Shown here: one piece after another, positions 1 through 13,130 of the stretch
How the letters are laid out: every line of letters starts with the position of its first letter
Numbering within the stretch: position 1 is the first letter of the stretch
Assembly: GCF_964340395.1 (NCBI RefSeq)
Contig: NC_135564.1
Coordinates: 329,501-393,500 of the forward strand
Length of the DNA: 64,000 nt
Direction: 5' to 3'
DNA from: Glandiceps talaboti
Taxonomy: Eukaryota; Hemichordata; Enteropneusta; Spengelidae
Position numbers and translations under genes: made by a program
The notes under the pieces: generated by a model
Seen by the model: only the letters and a program-made list of their open reading frames with translations
The model's database searches: none
Told to the model about the DNA's origin: nothing

Positions 1-3000
1 TAGACAATTAGGGGTACACATTTGATTTCCAGGGGGGGGGGGTGGAAGATTTTTTTTAAAAAGAAAGAAATTTGTCATCAGCCAAAACGAGGAAAACATA
101 AAATTTGCTGACCAACTTTAGACAAAAAAATGTGTTTACAGGGTAGGAGCTAAAAACAAATTGTGCTGCAAGTGCAGAAACATAGCTACAAATATCAAAT
201 TCCCAGGTACATGTGTTTCTGAGGAAATCCCCCTCCCATACCCTTCCCCACTTGGCTCCCTCAAACTTCTTTTCAACTTACTGCCTACTTTCCAATTTTA
301 CTGGCCGCTTTTGGAATATTAAAGTTTCATTCATTTTACCTCTTACTTTTGAAATAAGCTACATTCATCATGCATGTCTCCTGTTATGAGAAAATTCAAT
401 TTCAAAAATAAACAGTTACATGACATGAAACAACATGGCGAAAAGTCAAATTTAAAACATACCAGTAATTATTTCAAAAATTTGCTGTACCTCTACTTGG
501 CAAAAAAAATTTGCTGTCTAGTTGCTCTTGAAAAAATAAATTGCTGCCATGGTGGTTGAAAAAAATAATTTGTTGTTGGGGCCAAATCTTCTACTGGGAA
601 AATATATCTTGTGAATTCACATTGTTCCAAAAAACAGAAAGAAACTATAACTGTGCAACCAGAAAAAATACCGCTAGACAATCCGCACTTGTATAACAAA
701 TGTTTTGATTGGGATATTGAAACGACCATTGACAAATCCGTTCCTTTGAAAAGTTTACTACATATACACTAGATGCTTACTTATTCAAATTATCTACACC
801 TTTATGAGACTTTCAAATTTATTTCATTTCAGTATTTCTTTGCATTATATTTCCTAACATCATCTAAACATTAAGATTGACAGCTAAGGATTGCTAACAG
901 AGACAGCTGTGTGTACTGTAAACCACCACAGAACCATAAATATATATCATACAATGTACGTGTATCAAAAAGAAACTGGGCGGTCTCAACTAAAATATAC
1001 AAGCTTTGCATTCATGCTTGGCTGGCTTTCATCCGGTTAGGAAGAGTATCATTTATATCGTGTGCTACAAACAGTGTGCCCCGCAAAACCAATTTGACAC
1101 ACTCGCCACACTCGCCACACAGCAATTTCTTTCAGAGATTCTCAAGAAAACCATCATCGTAAACCATAGACTCTCTTACAGCACCATCCAAGACAGAAAC
1201 ATTGAATTTGAACCGGTTTAACTGAATCGATTCAATTTGATTCGATTTGAAATCGATTGATATGGGGACAGGGCTATTCTGAAACTATTTTACATCATTA
1301 ATCTTGATTTTGATCTTACAAAATACTTTCTTCTCCTAGTGCTTAGAAATAAATTTGCACTGAAACCAGAGAAAGTTCTATACTCTTGACTCGCATAAAG
1401 AATTCTGCATAATTTTTGTAAAACCCATGAATGTGTGTACACATATAATAATATTTACTACATAATATATCTGCCTTGCTCAACATCTCAACTTCAGACT
1501 AAACCAAGAGGAGTATCAATATATATCTAGTTAACATAGGGCAAATACCAGGAACTCTACAGTGGGGTGTCAATTAGCTGGTGGTTTGGAACTGGCTGTT
1601 CATGGAATCTACTGCTACTACAATACTAGCTATGACCTACCTGTGTTTATTTTACTGTGGAATAATTGACTGACTTATTTAACATATATATTGAAATATT
1701 ATGTCAATACTAGTCTACTTATAATATTGTATGCCACACTGAGTGAAATGATCATCTAAATGAAATCTGATCATTTTCAATGTGAAGAAACTCTAGCCAA
1801 ACATTATTACTGAGCGGCTCATATTTGTTTCCTTGGTGGTGGGAAGCTCTTTTGAATGTCTCTAGAACGTGGAAATGCATTATGCATCAGGTGTGCATTT
1901 TGTGTCATCCTTGAAAAGACAAACTTTTGTTAATTATTCAATCACACATATGCTTGTAAGGTCTTTCTTTGTTTTTATCTTTTACAGTTTATCCCTTTTG
2001 TGTATGCTTATTCGTTTTGAGTTCTGTGAAGGCATTGAGGTTGTTGCATAATGTGCTGATAAGAATTTATTAAATACTCTCCACTGTGTATATCATTTAC
2101 ATAATTCATTATTATGTTATAATATTTTGTTAATTTTGTTCTACAGTATTATGTTGTCTTCAAGCCTCGTTGTCTTGAACATTTTGTATGAATTTACCAA
2201 CATTATGCTTTTTTTTTTAATTCTTGACTGCCAACAAATTTCTTTATCATTCAATTTCAAAAATGGGTTTTATTTTCTATACACTAAATTTGGAAGCTAC
2301 ACTAAAATTATGACATTGCACACAGAAATAAGGGTAGAATCAGTGTGTAATAAATGGAAAGGTCATTAATTATTTCATTGCAGTGACTGCTATTCTTCAC
2401 ATTTTGATGATCTGGCAGCATGGATGTTAAATGTACAAAATCAAAAACGATAAATTTTATTCAGCTTTTCTACCTAATGATATACCAAACTATTTAAATT
2501 TACACTTATAATATACATATATTACAATGTTACACCGAACCACTGCGATTTACCCAAATTTCAACACTGGTTGCACTGAAATTGTTTAAATTGGTTTCAT
2601 CTTTTCCCTTTAAATCTACGGTCAATTTTCGGGTGTGTTCTCCCAAGAGCCGACTGCCGTGTAAAATTACGAAACAAAGTTAATCCCTGTTTGAAATCTG
2701 GCAACAAATCTAACATGTTATGCAGTCGAGTGTGGCAAAGAAATTCTCTCTCTCGAGTCTCTGCATTCTCTGTGGTACGGCCAACCATTTAGCCAAAAAG
2801 AAAGTGAGATGTTGTGATTACGAAGTGTTATAACTTAGCCACATTATATAGACAATTGGACAATGAAATCGTTAGTATGAAAGATAACCACATAAAGTAG
2901 GCTATTTTACATCAAGAATAAAAATAATTTTTTGAGGAACGTAGCTTTTAAATCCATCAAACCCCACATGTTCATATGTAATCGTGTGCGTCTCTGCTCA

Positions 3001-3552
3001 TAAGGCTCACCCTCGTCGCGTTGCATGTTGTGCACGTCTGCTAGTTCCGTTCGCTTTCAACAAATGGGGACTTTGGTACCGTTTTCAAAGAAATCAAAGA
3101 TGACGGAACAAAAAGGAGACTTTAAGAACCTCTAAAGTAAACTCCAGTAAAACAGATCTATACCAAACTCACCTGGAACTGGCTAAATATTGACAGTTTC
3201 CGACTCAGTCAAAATGTAAATTTACTCGTGTGTATGTGTAGTGAGCTAGCCGCCAGTACAGTGTGTAAATGAATCAGCAGACTAAATAGCTAAACAATCC
3301 GCGCTCGTATAACGAACGTTTTGATTGGGCTATTGAAACGACCATTGACAAATCCGTTTTCATTGGTCATTGTTCCCTGTCCCGGGAAGTTCAACAGATC
3401 ATCTACATCATCTAGGTTTCACATGTCCACAAAACGAGTCCACAATGCTACGTATGAAGATAAAGCTAGTGTACAATCGGAGCACAGTCGTCAGGAACTA
3501 GACTAAGTTCACAACGCAACGAAAGCTAGCAAGCAGGTGAACACAGCAAAAC
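1..3552. other. Gene-free AT-rich stretch with dispersed repeats
   Basis: No exon with recognisable protein similarity is seen. The stretch contains A/T runs and one dispersed repeat pair: about 664-745 and 3283-3358 share roughly 75 bp in direct orientation, including the string GAAACGACCATTGACAAATC. A short minus-strand open frame at 2597-2788 (63 codons) has non-repetitive, protein-like composition, but I recognise nothing in it and see no support for expression. A cluster of GATTCGATTT-like words near 1210-1260 resembles similar words near 30640-30780. Confidence 0.5.
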
Positions 3553-3806
3553 CACAGACACTTACTTGTTTCCCGAGATATGTATCAGAACATTTCTATC
3601 AGAATACAATAAAATGTCGATAATATCGATAATATTGACGTACGCGTATTTAGCAAACTGTATATGAAAGGGATAACATTACACTTGTTTCTATGATCGC
3701 ACAAGTCCACCCACCGCGAAATAATATTATTGATATTATCGATATTTTATTGTATTCTTATAGAAATGTTCTTATACAAAACTCGGGAAACAAGTAAGTG
3801 CCTGTG
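3553..3806. mobile_element. hAT-like fold-back MITE with 8-bp target duplication
   Basis: The left end reads CACAGACACTTACTTG and the right end is its imperfect inverse, CAAGTAAGTGCCTGTG. The inverted arms continue inward for about 80 bp through CCCGAG, AATACAATAAAAT and TCGATAATAT. The octamer AGCAAAAC directly flanks both ends (3545-3552 and 3807-3814) and reads as a target-site duplication. An 8-bp duplication with CA(C/G)-type termini fits non-autonomous hAT elements. The 254-bp length and absence of an open frame fit a MITE. A related, truncated copy lies at about 48640-48780. Confidence 0.8.
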
Positions 3807-3851
3807 AGCAAAACCATCCTGAAAAGTTCTCATACAAAGTTATATTTGACT

Positions 3852-4021
3852 TAGCTGCAATAATTGTAGCGTCTTGTTGCGGTTTTGTGGGTTTTTTCGT
3901 CTGTTTTGGTGACTTTTTAAGTTTTAATGTTTAACCCGCTAAACACTAAAACTTAAAAAGTCACCAAAACAGACGAAAAAACCCACAAAACCGCAACAAG
4001 ACGCTACAATTATTGCAGCTA
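3852..4021. mobile_element. 170-bp near-perfect hairpin MITE with 9-bp target duplication
   Basis: Two arms of about 82 nt starting TAGCTGCAATAATTG are inverse copies that I find to differ at only one position, around a loop of about 6 nt near 3936 (ACCCGC). TATTTGACT flanks both ends (3843-3851 and 4022-4030). A 9-bp duplication is typical of Mutator-like elements, and of some others, so the superfamily is inferred. Near-identity of the arms suggests recent insertion or active arm correction. No coding capacity. Confidence 0.85.
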
Positions 4022-4030
4022 TATTTGACT

Positions 4031-6272
4031 ATGTTCATGCTGGCGTTTCATTATCAAGCTTCAAGCATAGTAAAAATGTAGAGCAATGTCATGGACATTA
4101 ATTATTATAACCATCTAGAACTTAGAAGTAAACATTGGTAGTGCCGCGAATTTCTTTTAGTGGTCTGAGGTTATTGTTGTTAGAATTCAAACATTTATAA
4201 TACATACAGGTGATTTGTACTTTCATTTAATGATATTAACAAGTAACATTCATTATAAGTTTTTTTGGCAAAATGAAGATCATGAGATTACGTTTATCCA
4301 TTAATACATTTAAAAAAATGTTTTTCTATTTATATTCATCATTTTGTTTTTCATCAAATCTATTAGTTGTGGTTTCAAACACTATTCTTTCAAATTAAAA
4401 AAAAATATATGTGACGCTATCATAGAGTTATAGCGAATAATGAGAGACAGGGCAAGCAATGTGTCCAGTACGAGTTCCTATACGGCATCGTTACGATTTA
4501 CTCCTCCACCCACAGTATAGTCAAAGTCGTTATTCTAGAAGTGCTGAGATGCATGAGATGCAATTTGAAATTCACCCATACATGGCACCCATACAGTCAT
4601 CAACATCTTGTCTTTGTTAATCAATCACAAAATTCTAACCCATAACACAGTCCCTCATAAAGATAGTGGTTATTGTGGGCAGTTACATAATGACCAAATA
4701 TGGTGTATTTGTCAGCTCAGGATGCTATTTATACACAGTTTACACCACTATAACAGTTGGGGTTCACTGATTGGATAAACAACCTTTTGTTCTGATTGAG
4801 GGACTTTGACTAGATGTGGTTTAGTTAGAGCCCACCGTACGGGGGCACGTATTATTGCTTAGATTGCCGTTTTCTTAGGAAAATATCGCACGAATTCTGC
4901 TGCTACAAATGTATCAATCTCTATACTATACTAGTAGAAATATTCACGTTACAGGTAGGAATACATAGTCAAAAGGTTGTTATATTTGGTCTGTAGACCT
5001 GGAAAACAACAATCTATGAATTATTACACGCCCCTATGGAGCACGATGGCATCCAGACTGTGCTGTGTCCAGAGCCGAGGACGCTGTACTCGCGCCCTCA
5101 AAGTGATATATGACATTTATTTTGTTTTTATAATTATTGCCACTGGGGGCGCTAACTTCTTGCTAAGTTTGGCCATAGACGTTTGAGTGGTTTGTCTTCT
5201 GCTGACACACAAAAAGTGTGCGAGTGTTGAATGTTGTTTTTGCTCTGTACCATACCACACTTATAGTGTTTGTTGAGAAAGTAAAAATTCAATTTTGAAT
5301 TTGTGTATGTTTGTTTATCTGCTGAAATTTCCATTTGAATAGCATATACCGTTACATGTAATCTTATAGTATATCTCTATATTTCTATAGCTTTGTATCA
5401 TTATCGACCAACATCATTTTTTGTGTGAGAATGACCAACATTTATGTTCACTACACTTTAAAATTACTAACACAGCCCCACCCCCTCCCCCTCTCCCCCT
5501 CAAAAAAAAATTAAAAAATTATACTATAGCATTGTGACTATTTGGGACCATAACATGTACAGTGAACAATCTTTGACAAATTATTATCAATATAGCTTGT
5601 TGGTGTCCATGCACTCACTTCTTGAAAATAAAACTTTTGAAAAGTGCAGATAAAATGAAATCATACTTCTAATTTTAAGGGGACCTTCTTCCACCAACAA
5701 GTAATAAATACAGAGATGTTAAATAATGAACTTTATCACTCTGAAACTGATTAGCTTCTGTAACTTGTGTTTAGTGTGGTTACATTTCACTTTACAAACA
5801 ATTAAACACCAATGTTACATTGGTAAAAATTGCCCTGGCCAAGAGTCACCACCATTTGTCATGGTACTATCTCAAGCTATGCATGGTTCAAATTAGAAAC
5901 AGCCCAGCCCAGACCAGACTCTGACAGCACCCCTAACCTTCTGAGCTTCAGAATAAGGTAACTTAGAATCAGTCAACCATGCTCCATCTGCAAACAGAAT
6001 CAGTTGAGTAAAGCTTGAAATAGTAAGACCACAGGGGGCCAGGTTTAGTTAGGTATGTTATGAAGAACCAAAGATAAACAACAAATGACAACAAAATGAT
6101 ATCAACATTGACAAACATGACAAACATGAACGACAAAGTAATTACATATTAATCAGGCATCAACAATCTTTATATGCAACAAGATTTACATTATATTTTC
6201 CTATTGTGTAATTACTCTGTCATTCATATCTGTCATGTTTGTAGGTGTTGATATATTGCTGTTGTTTGTTTA

Positions 6273-6311
<39 letters not shown>

Positions 6312-7898
6312 AGGTCTGTCGGTCTGTCTGTCGGTCTGTCGGTCTGTCTATTTTTGGTTTTTCATAAACATAACTAAGTCCAGGGGGCCTATGGTAAAAC
6401 CATGTCATGTTTCTGGGCTAACATTACCTGAATAGAAAGACCGGAAGCATTTTGAAATGAATATGAGAAGACATTGGCTCTTTATGCTATATCATTTGAC
6501 CTTCTACTGTATAATTGGGGATATCAAAACAGAATGCACAGAATGCATTCCATATGGAAATAAATTTGTAAAATAGACCTATTCTTCTTTATGGAATTCT
6601 AAAACTTTTGATATAAATACCACAGACAGTTGGTGAATAACATAATATGCCACATTTGGTCCATAATAGTGAACTGTAGCACTGTAGCACTAATTAGATC
6701 TGTGGAGATTTGATCCATGACCTTAGCATGGCTGAACTTTGAACCATGTAACAATATCCTGTCAAACAATTCATTTAGAAGACATTTACTTTTTAGTGGA
6801 AAAGAGTACTTGTTTATCTGTTTGGATTTTATGACAAGATACAGTCTTGGTGAAAAGTGTTTTCACTGGAAAATAGGAGATGACATATAAATATGTGTTT
6901 TTACTATTTTGTACATGTACACAGTTGTTGAATATCACGGAAGTTACAGTTCCATTCTATAGACAGCTATTCATATCCTGGAAAACTCATTGTCATTTTG
7001 TAGCTAGTATTCCTGGGATGGAAACACACACCCTTTGTTGTAATTTTATAACTGCATGCATCATATAATTTCACTTCTATTATCTTTAGTAATCGCATCA
7101 AAAAGTGTTCATGACAGCTAAACAATGACTTTATGATTGTGTGTCAGTATGAAAACTGTACACTTTATTAACCTTACCTAAATCTATAAGGAAAGATATG
7201 GACACTTTCATTCCATTCTTCATGCATTGAAATAAATGACCATCAAACAACTGTTTTATGAAATATAAGAACTAGCATTTTTATTACAAAAGTAGAAAAA
7301 TAACTTGTGTAAGACACTTGTGCACTCCCATAAAATTGTCATACTACACAGCCTCAACAATGTAAAAAGTTGCCAATATGTAAGAAATGGTACAAAACTG
7401 AAGTTACACTTTGTTTGTGCCCATCTGTAAATAACAAATAAACTAGACCGTACTACAAGTTGTTGTTTTTTCCTTCATCATAATCTCCAAATGAAAACGT
7501 GTTTTTACTAAATCATGTATCCCATTTCACTCTAAATTAATGCAGAATTTGTAGTTTTGGATCAATTTATGACATTTAGACTTTCAGAAGTATTTCTAAA
7601 TATCAGAAATGAAATTCTATATACATGTACAACAATTACAATACATAACCTATAACCTCATCCTAAGTTATCCAATGAATAATTTAAAATTAACCTAAGA
7701 CCTCATCCTCGTTCAAAGAATCATAATTACATAATTATCTTATTTGTTTACAAAAATGTTCCAATTTTGGCATTCTAAATATTGAAATCAAATCTCTAGA
7801 ACATAGATTTCCATTTTAAACTGGAACCCCTTTAAAAATACTGTTTTCCACAGTAAAAATACACAAATTTGAAAATAATTACACAACTAAACAGAACA
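4031..7898. other. Gene-free stretch with a CTGT microsatellite
   Basis: No recognised gene. About 6269-6350 is a tetranucleotide repeat of CTGT with interspersed CGGT units. The words GGGACTTTGACTAGA at 4799 and the stretch around 4955-4985 (containing AAAAGGTTGTTATATTT) recur near 45014 and 47809-47842, so these are pieces of dispersed repeats. The rest is AT-rich with no clear structure. Confidence 0.5.
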
Positions 7899-8338
7899 AC
7901 TTAGGAACGATTGCACAATGTCGGACACAAGCTCAATAAGCAAACTTTCTTTGTTTAGGGGGATGGGGTCTGCTGTCAATGTGATTGCTTAACTTCATTT
8001 TCACACTTCCAACCAAATTTTGAAAACTTTCACACATTCAATGATAAGAGGTTCTGTACTACTGAGATGTTGATAAGTTGGTTAAAAATTTACTCCTTAG
8101 TGAGATACAGTGCTGGGTTTCCAGCAGTATTTTCATGTGTCTACCATCATGTTTTTACATTGCATCGATCATAGTGGTGTGACCACTACAATTTTGAACA
8201 TGGTTTACATCATATATAAACATAGCGATGTCACACTTGTGAATGTTTATTTAGGGAGAGGAGGAGGGAGTTTTTTCCTAAACCAACAAAGTTCATTTAT
8301 TGAGCTTGTGCGACTTTGTGCAATCGTCCCCTAAAGGA
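7899..8338. mobile_element. Fold-back element with about 58-bp inverted ends
   Basis: 7899-7955 begins TTAGGAACGATTGCACAA and contains CAAGCTCAATAA. The inverse of 8280-8338 begins TTTAGGGGACGATTGCAC and contains the same CAAGCTCAATAA. The arms are about 75-80% alike and lie about 325 bp apart. No open frame and no convincing target duplication was found, so the exact ends are uncertain. The TAGGG-like terminus would fit a decayed hAT-type MITE. Confidence 0.6.
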
Positions 8339-9760
8339 GTGCTTGTGCAGTGTGAAATGATCAAAACTTTAATGGTTTGTCTGAGTATGAGCCAAACAGA
8401 CCATGTTGACAAAAAAGTCATTATATATTAATAAAGTGTTTGACAGTAAAAGTGTTTGACAGTAAAAGTGTTTGACAGTAAAAGCTAAAATGTCATAACA
8501 TAAAAGTCAATGTAATCTACAAGAATCAAATATCCAGTTTCTAACTACAACTACCGGTAGTAGTTTTAGTAACTTCTCATAAAATCTATCAAATGTAAGC
8601 TTATACTTTTAACACAAGTCAAATGTATTAACTCATGTGTATTCTCATATTTTATATACCAAATCAAATCTTTCTTTAAGAAAACAACTACTTCTTTGTA
8701 ATCAATTGCCTGCAACTACATGTATTTTATATTTTTATTATGTAATATTTCAGACTAAAGTTGATGACTTAATTTGAAGCATGGGCCAAATGTCCAGTTG
8801 TAGACAAAATACAGTAAATCATAAATTTTTAACTTGCAGTACCACCATCATACTTCTAATGTTCAGCTGACTTGTTTATACAATGTCCGCTTGTCTCCCT
8901 TTAAAAGTCATAGCCCAACATCCATCCCCCATCCCCCATCCCCATCCCCATCCCCCATCCCCATGCCAATCCCACTCCATATACAATAGCATGCACACTG
9001 CTTGAAAAGACAATCTCCTCTGGGCATTCTAAAATTGGAATGAAACGAGAATGAGTGGGCAGAAGTCTGGACAAAATTCCAATTTGCTTACCACAACAGT
9101 ATTGGAATGCAAGTCAAATGATGGTGGCTGTAACATTAGCAGGTTGGGATGTAAAACAGAATAAAACAAACATTTCCCTATCATCCTTGATGCATAACTA
9201 GTAACTATGAAGGAGTAATCTGAGGTGGAAAAAACATCCTTTTCCTATCTTTCCACTATAAATAATCTTGCTAAATAGACCTATACAATATTGTATTGTT
9301 TTTTATGGTTTTCTTCTTCTACATCCTATGAAAGTGGCACATTTATGTTTCCATTTATGATTCCATGTATCCAGAAATAACATCCAAAACTGACCAAATA
9401 ACAGACACTAAATATAATCGGCAAATAACTTCTGAATATTAATAGCACCATAAATCACTTGCTAGTTTCAATATATAATATTTTCCTAACTTTCTCCCTG
9501 ATAGAGTTCATTCTATAAGATACATGTATGTGACCTGTAGTATATCTAAATACATGCTAATAGTGATCTGAAAGATGGTCCAAAGATGACAAAACTTTCT
9601 TTGTCCTGAAAGCTTCATGTTGTCTGTTTTATGTCGAAATTGGAGTAAACTTTTTTAAAAATACAATGACAAAGTAAAATACATCATATAAACAATCATT
9701 TCAAGGCCTGATTTGTGTTTGAAGGACAGTACGCATACACGCACGCACGCACGCATGTGT

Positions 9761-9795
<35 letters not shown>

Positions 9796-12379
9796 AATAC
9801 ATTAACAATGAAATGAAGGAATGGATACATCAGTAACATACAAATATTGAATTATCATGAGTTTTGAATTCTGTAATCTCGAGCTCCTTGGGTTACAAAA
9901 TCTATCAGCCTTGGTAATTCAAGATGAAATCATGTAACATGCAACAAATACTACAACCATGTTACAAATAATGTAGATTTTATAACATGGTAATGGTTTA
10001 TATGCCATCTGCTGCTATATCAAGTTTTTCTAGAGGATAAAATATCTACACAAGTGTTTTCGTTAAAGGTTTGGGAACCCAATTAAACTGTGGAGAAAAT
10101 ATGGCAAAACTTACACACATTTCTATACTTTGTACTGTAAGTATAATTTTGGTGAGCAACCCCATAAAATATTTCAAGAACTCAAGTAGATTTAACTACT
10201 CAACTGTACAAAATATACAATGCAATAATATAACAGTAATCAATGAAGACTGTGTATTATTTTATTACTACCTATAATACAGTAATACACTGCAACTATT
10301 CCAAAATAAATGTGTTGCTAAAAATGTCTTAATATATCACCTCAGAACAGGGATTGAATTAGAAATCTACTCTTAGAAGTCAGTTTAGCCAAGTGAACTG
10401 TTTTAGCTACAATTTTCTGTTGATTTTCATTGGACTATCATCAGACTACCATCTTGTAAATTTGGTACTCTAAATATGTTTACTAGACTATGTGTCTGCT
10501 GACTGAATTGGTAGTCTAGATACAATGTTTACAAGTCTATGTGCCCTGGACTACTCTAATTTCAAGTCCTGACGGAGACTTACTTGAAAAGAACTTTGCC
10601 AAAAATAGGACTACACAGAGTATATAATATACAGAATGTGAAATATGTAAATAAGTCAAACTAGTCCTTTATTACCAGTTAATATGCAAGTACTGGTGCA
10701 ACTTCTACATTCCAAAATATAATATCAATTCTTATAGTACTATAAAATTCACCTCAGGATTAGCTTGGTAAACTGTATATTGTATCACTGAATTCATCAT
10801 CACTAATCTTGTCAGCCATTTTTATGAACATTTTCCCACCAAAAATGCAAAACAATACTTACTATACCACAATATCATATTTGCTACACAATCTTTTTTT
10901 ACATATTGACTGTTTTCTACCATGGATACATATTTTCTGAGTTTTGTAAAGCACACTGAGGTTGCTTAATATGCTGTTAAAGTTTGTATTATCATTATTA
11001 GTAGAAGCAAAGTCAAGGTATATGGACCTATTGCAATCAGTCTATAGGCTCAGCTGAATATATTACATGTTATTTCTTGCACCAGGGTTTGATAATATAT
11101 ACATCTTACTTGACATTTGAGGAATACCTAGCTTAGAAATGTATTATTTTGATTACATGCCAAATAAACATTTATATGTGAAATGTATATTGATTTGTCA
11201 AATAATATTTGTTCATACAAATTGGCAAAAACAATATCTAGCAAAATCAGAATTTTTAATGGAGTACTATTTATTCAGTCTTCTTGACTTTGGGTAAAAT
11301 GTTCACCTAATCCTACATACCAACTATTGTGGATGTTCCTGTCAGAAACAATAGCAAGATAGCATGACTGCATGTGTACATTCACAACACATAAGAAAGT
11401 CATTTTCAAAGACATGGAATAATGGCTAGTACCTGACAATTCAACAGTGACAACAATGACAAGTAAATAAACAAAATTTACTTCTATATCCCCTTTTTTC
11501 ATTTAGAATATGAAAGTAAAATAAACCGAGTGTTTCAATTTCACTAAGTTTATTTGAAATCTTGGTTTTGTTACTATCTCTGTATAGTTACTGGTAGGTT
11601 ATAATCATGTGTAAAGTTTGTGTAATTACATTTTTATGGTGATGTGATCTGTTCAACACAAAAAAATGACATTACAATTTAATATATGTCATACTTTTGA
11701 AAAAAATTCAAAAGCACTTAAGCAGACCAATTTGTTGATTTCAACAACAAATTCTTAGTCTTGTTAAAACATATTAATATTTCAAATATTCAATGAGTTC
11801 AAAGATACAAATAAGGAAAGAATAACATTACTGATTTGTATTTAAATGTTTTGATAAATTATTTTCTTGTCTTTCAGATAATATGCATTTGTTCTGAAAA
11901 AGTTGGTACTGTATTTCAGAGATTGACTATGATTCAAATAGTAAAACAAGGAATGTTGTTAGCAATTTGAATCTACAGGGACCTCATCTAATTGTTTTTC
12001 TCTTACTGAGATTCATCAATGATGTAAATGTAATCTAATTTGACAGTAAATATGTTCACCATGCTTAATGCAGATTAGCTCTGTTATTAATACATAGTAG
12101 TTGATAGAACCATTGATCTAAGATAATCACATTTCAACAAAATTAGGTGGGAAACTATATGGATAAATGTGTTACACACTATACCTTCATGGTGATTAAG
12201 AAATGAACACTTCCACATGAAAAATTCAACATTACCAATCTGCAATTTGTACAAAACTACATCCTTCACAAATTATACCATTTATACCACATCTCTCTCA
12301 GATCAAAGTTTATCATAATATACAAAGTATAAAACAAACTTTAGCCTGCAATAACATGATTACAGAAAATGTCAGCTGA
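8339..12379. other. Gene-free AT-rich stretch with simple repeats
   Basis: I see no gene. Simple repeats are a CCCCAT-type run at about 8920-8966 and a CACG then CA dinucleotide run at about 9735-9793. Part of this region could be 3' untranslated sequence of TMEM169, which is transcribed leftward from 14036, but no decisive polyadenylation site could be assigned. Confidence 0.4.
8429..8483. repeat. 17-bp tandem repeat, three copies
   Basis: AAGTGTTTGACAGTAAA is repeated three times head to tail. It is short, non-coding, and has no evident role. Confidence 0.85.
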
Positions 12380-13113
12380 TATGTTATAGAGTACTACTAA
12401 TATGTTATAGAGTACTACTAATAATAGTAATATGTTATAGAGTACTACTAATATGTTATAGAGTACTACTAATATGTTATAGAGTACTACTAATATGTTA
12501 TAGAGAACTACTAATATGTTATAGAGTACTACTAATATGTTATAGAGAACTACTAATATGTTATAGAGTACTACTAATATGTTATAGAGTACTACTAATA
12601 ATAGTAATATGTTATAGAGTACTACTAATATGTTATAGAGTACTACTAATATGTCATAGAGTACTACTACTATGTTATAGAGTACTACTAATATGTCATA
12701 GAGTACTACTACTATGTTATAGAGTACTACTAATAATAGTAATATGTCATAGAGAACTACTAATATGTTATAGAGAACTACTAATATGTTATAGAGAACT
12801 ACTAATATGTTATAGAGAACTACTAATATGTTATAGAGTACTACTAATATGTTATAGAGTACTACTAATATGTTATAGAGTACTACTAATATGTTATAGA
12901 GTACTACTAATATGTTATAGAGTACTACTAATATGTTATAGAGTACTACTAATATGTTATAGAGTACTACTAATATGTTATAGAGTACTACTAATAATAG
13001 TAATATGTTATAGAGTACTACTAATATGTTATAGAGTACTACTAATATGTTATAGAGTACTACTAATATGTTATAGAGTACTACTAATATGTTATAGAGT
13101 ACTACTAATATGT
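12380..13113. repeat. 21-bp minisatellite beside the TMEM169 stop codon
   Basis: The unit TAATATGTTATAGAGTACTAC is repeated about 33-35 times. Variants are GAACTAC for GTACTAC, TGTCATAG for TGTTATAG, and short TAATAG insertions at several unit boundaries. Because 21 is a multiple of three, the minus strand stays open for 267 codons (12341-13144) with the heptad NILVVLY, but this is an artefact: composition is pure repeat and the frame overlaps the TMEM169 end. The array starts about 20 bp beyond the TMEM169 stop, so it probably lies in that gene's 3' untranslated region. Confidence 0.93.
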
Positions 13114-13130
13114 TAACATTGCTAATCTTT

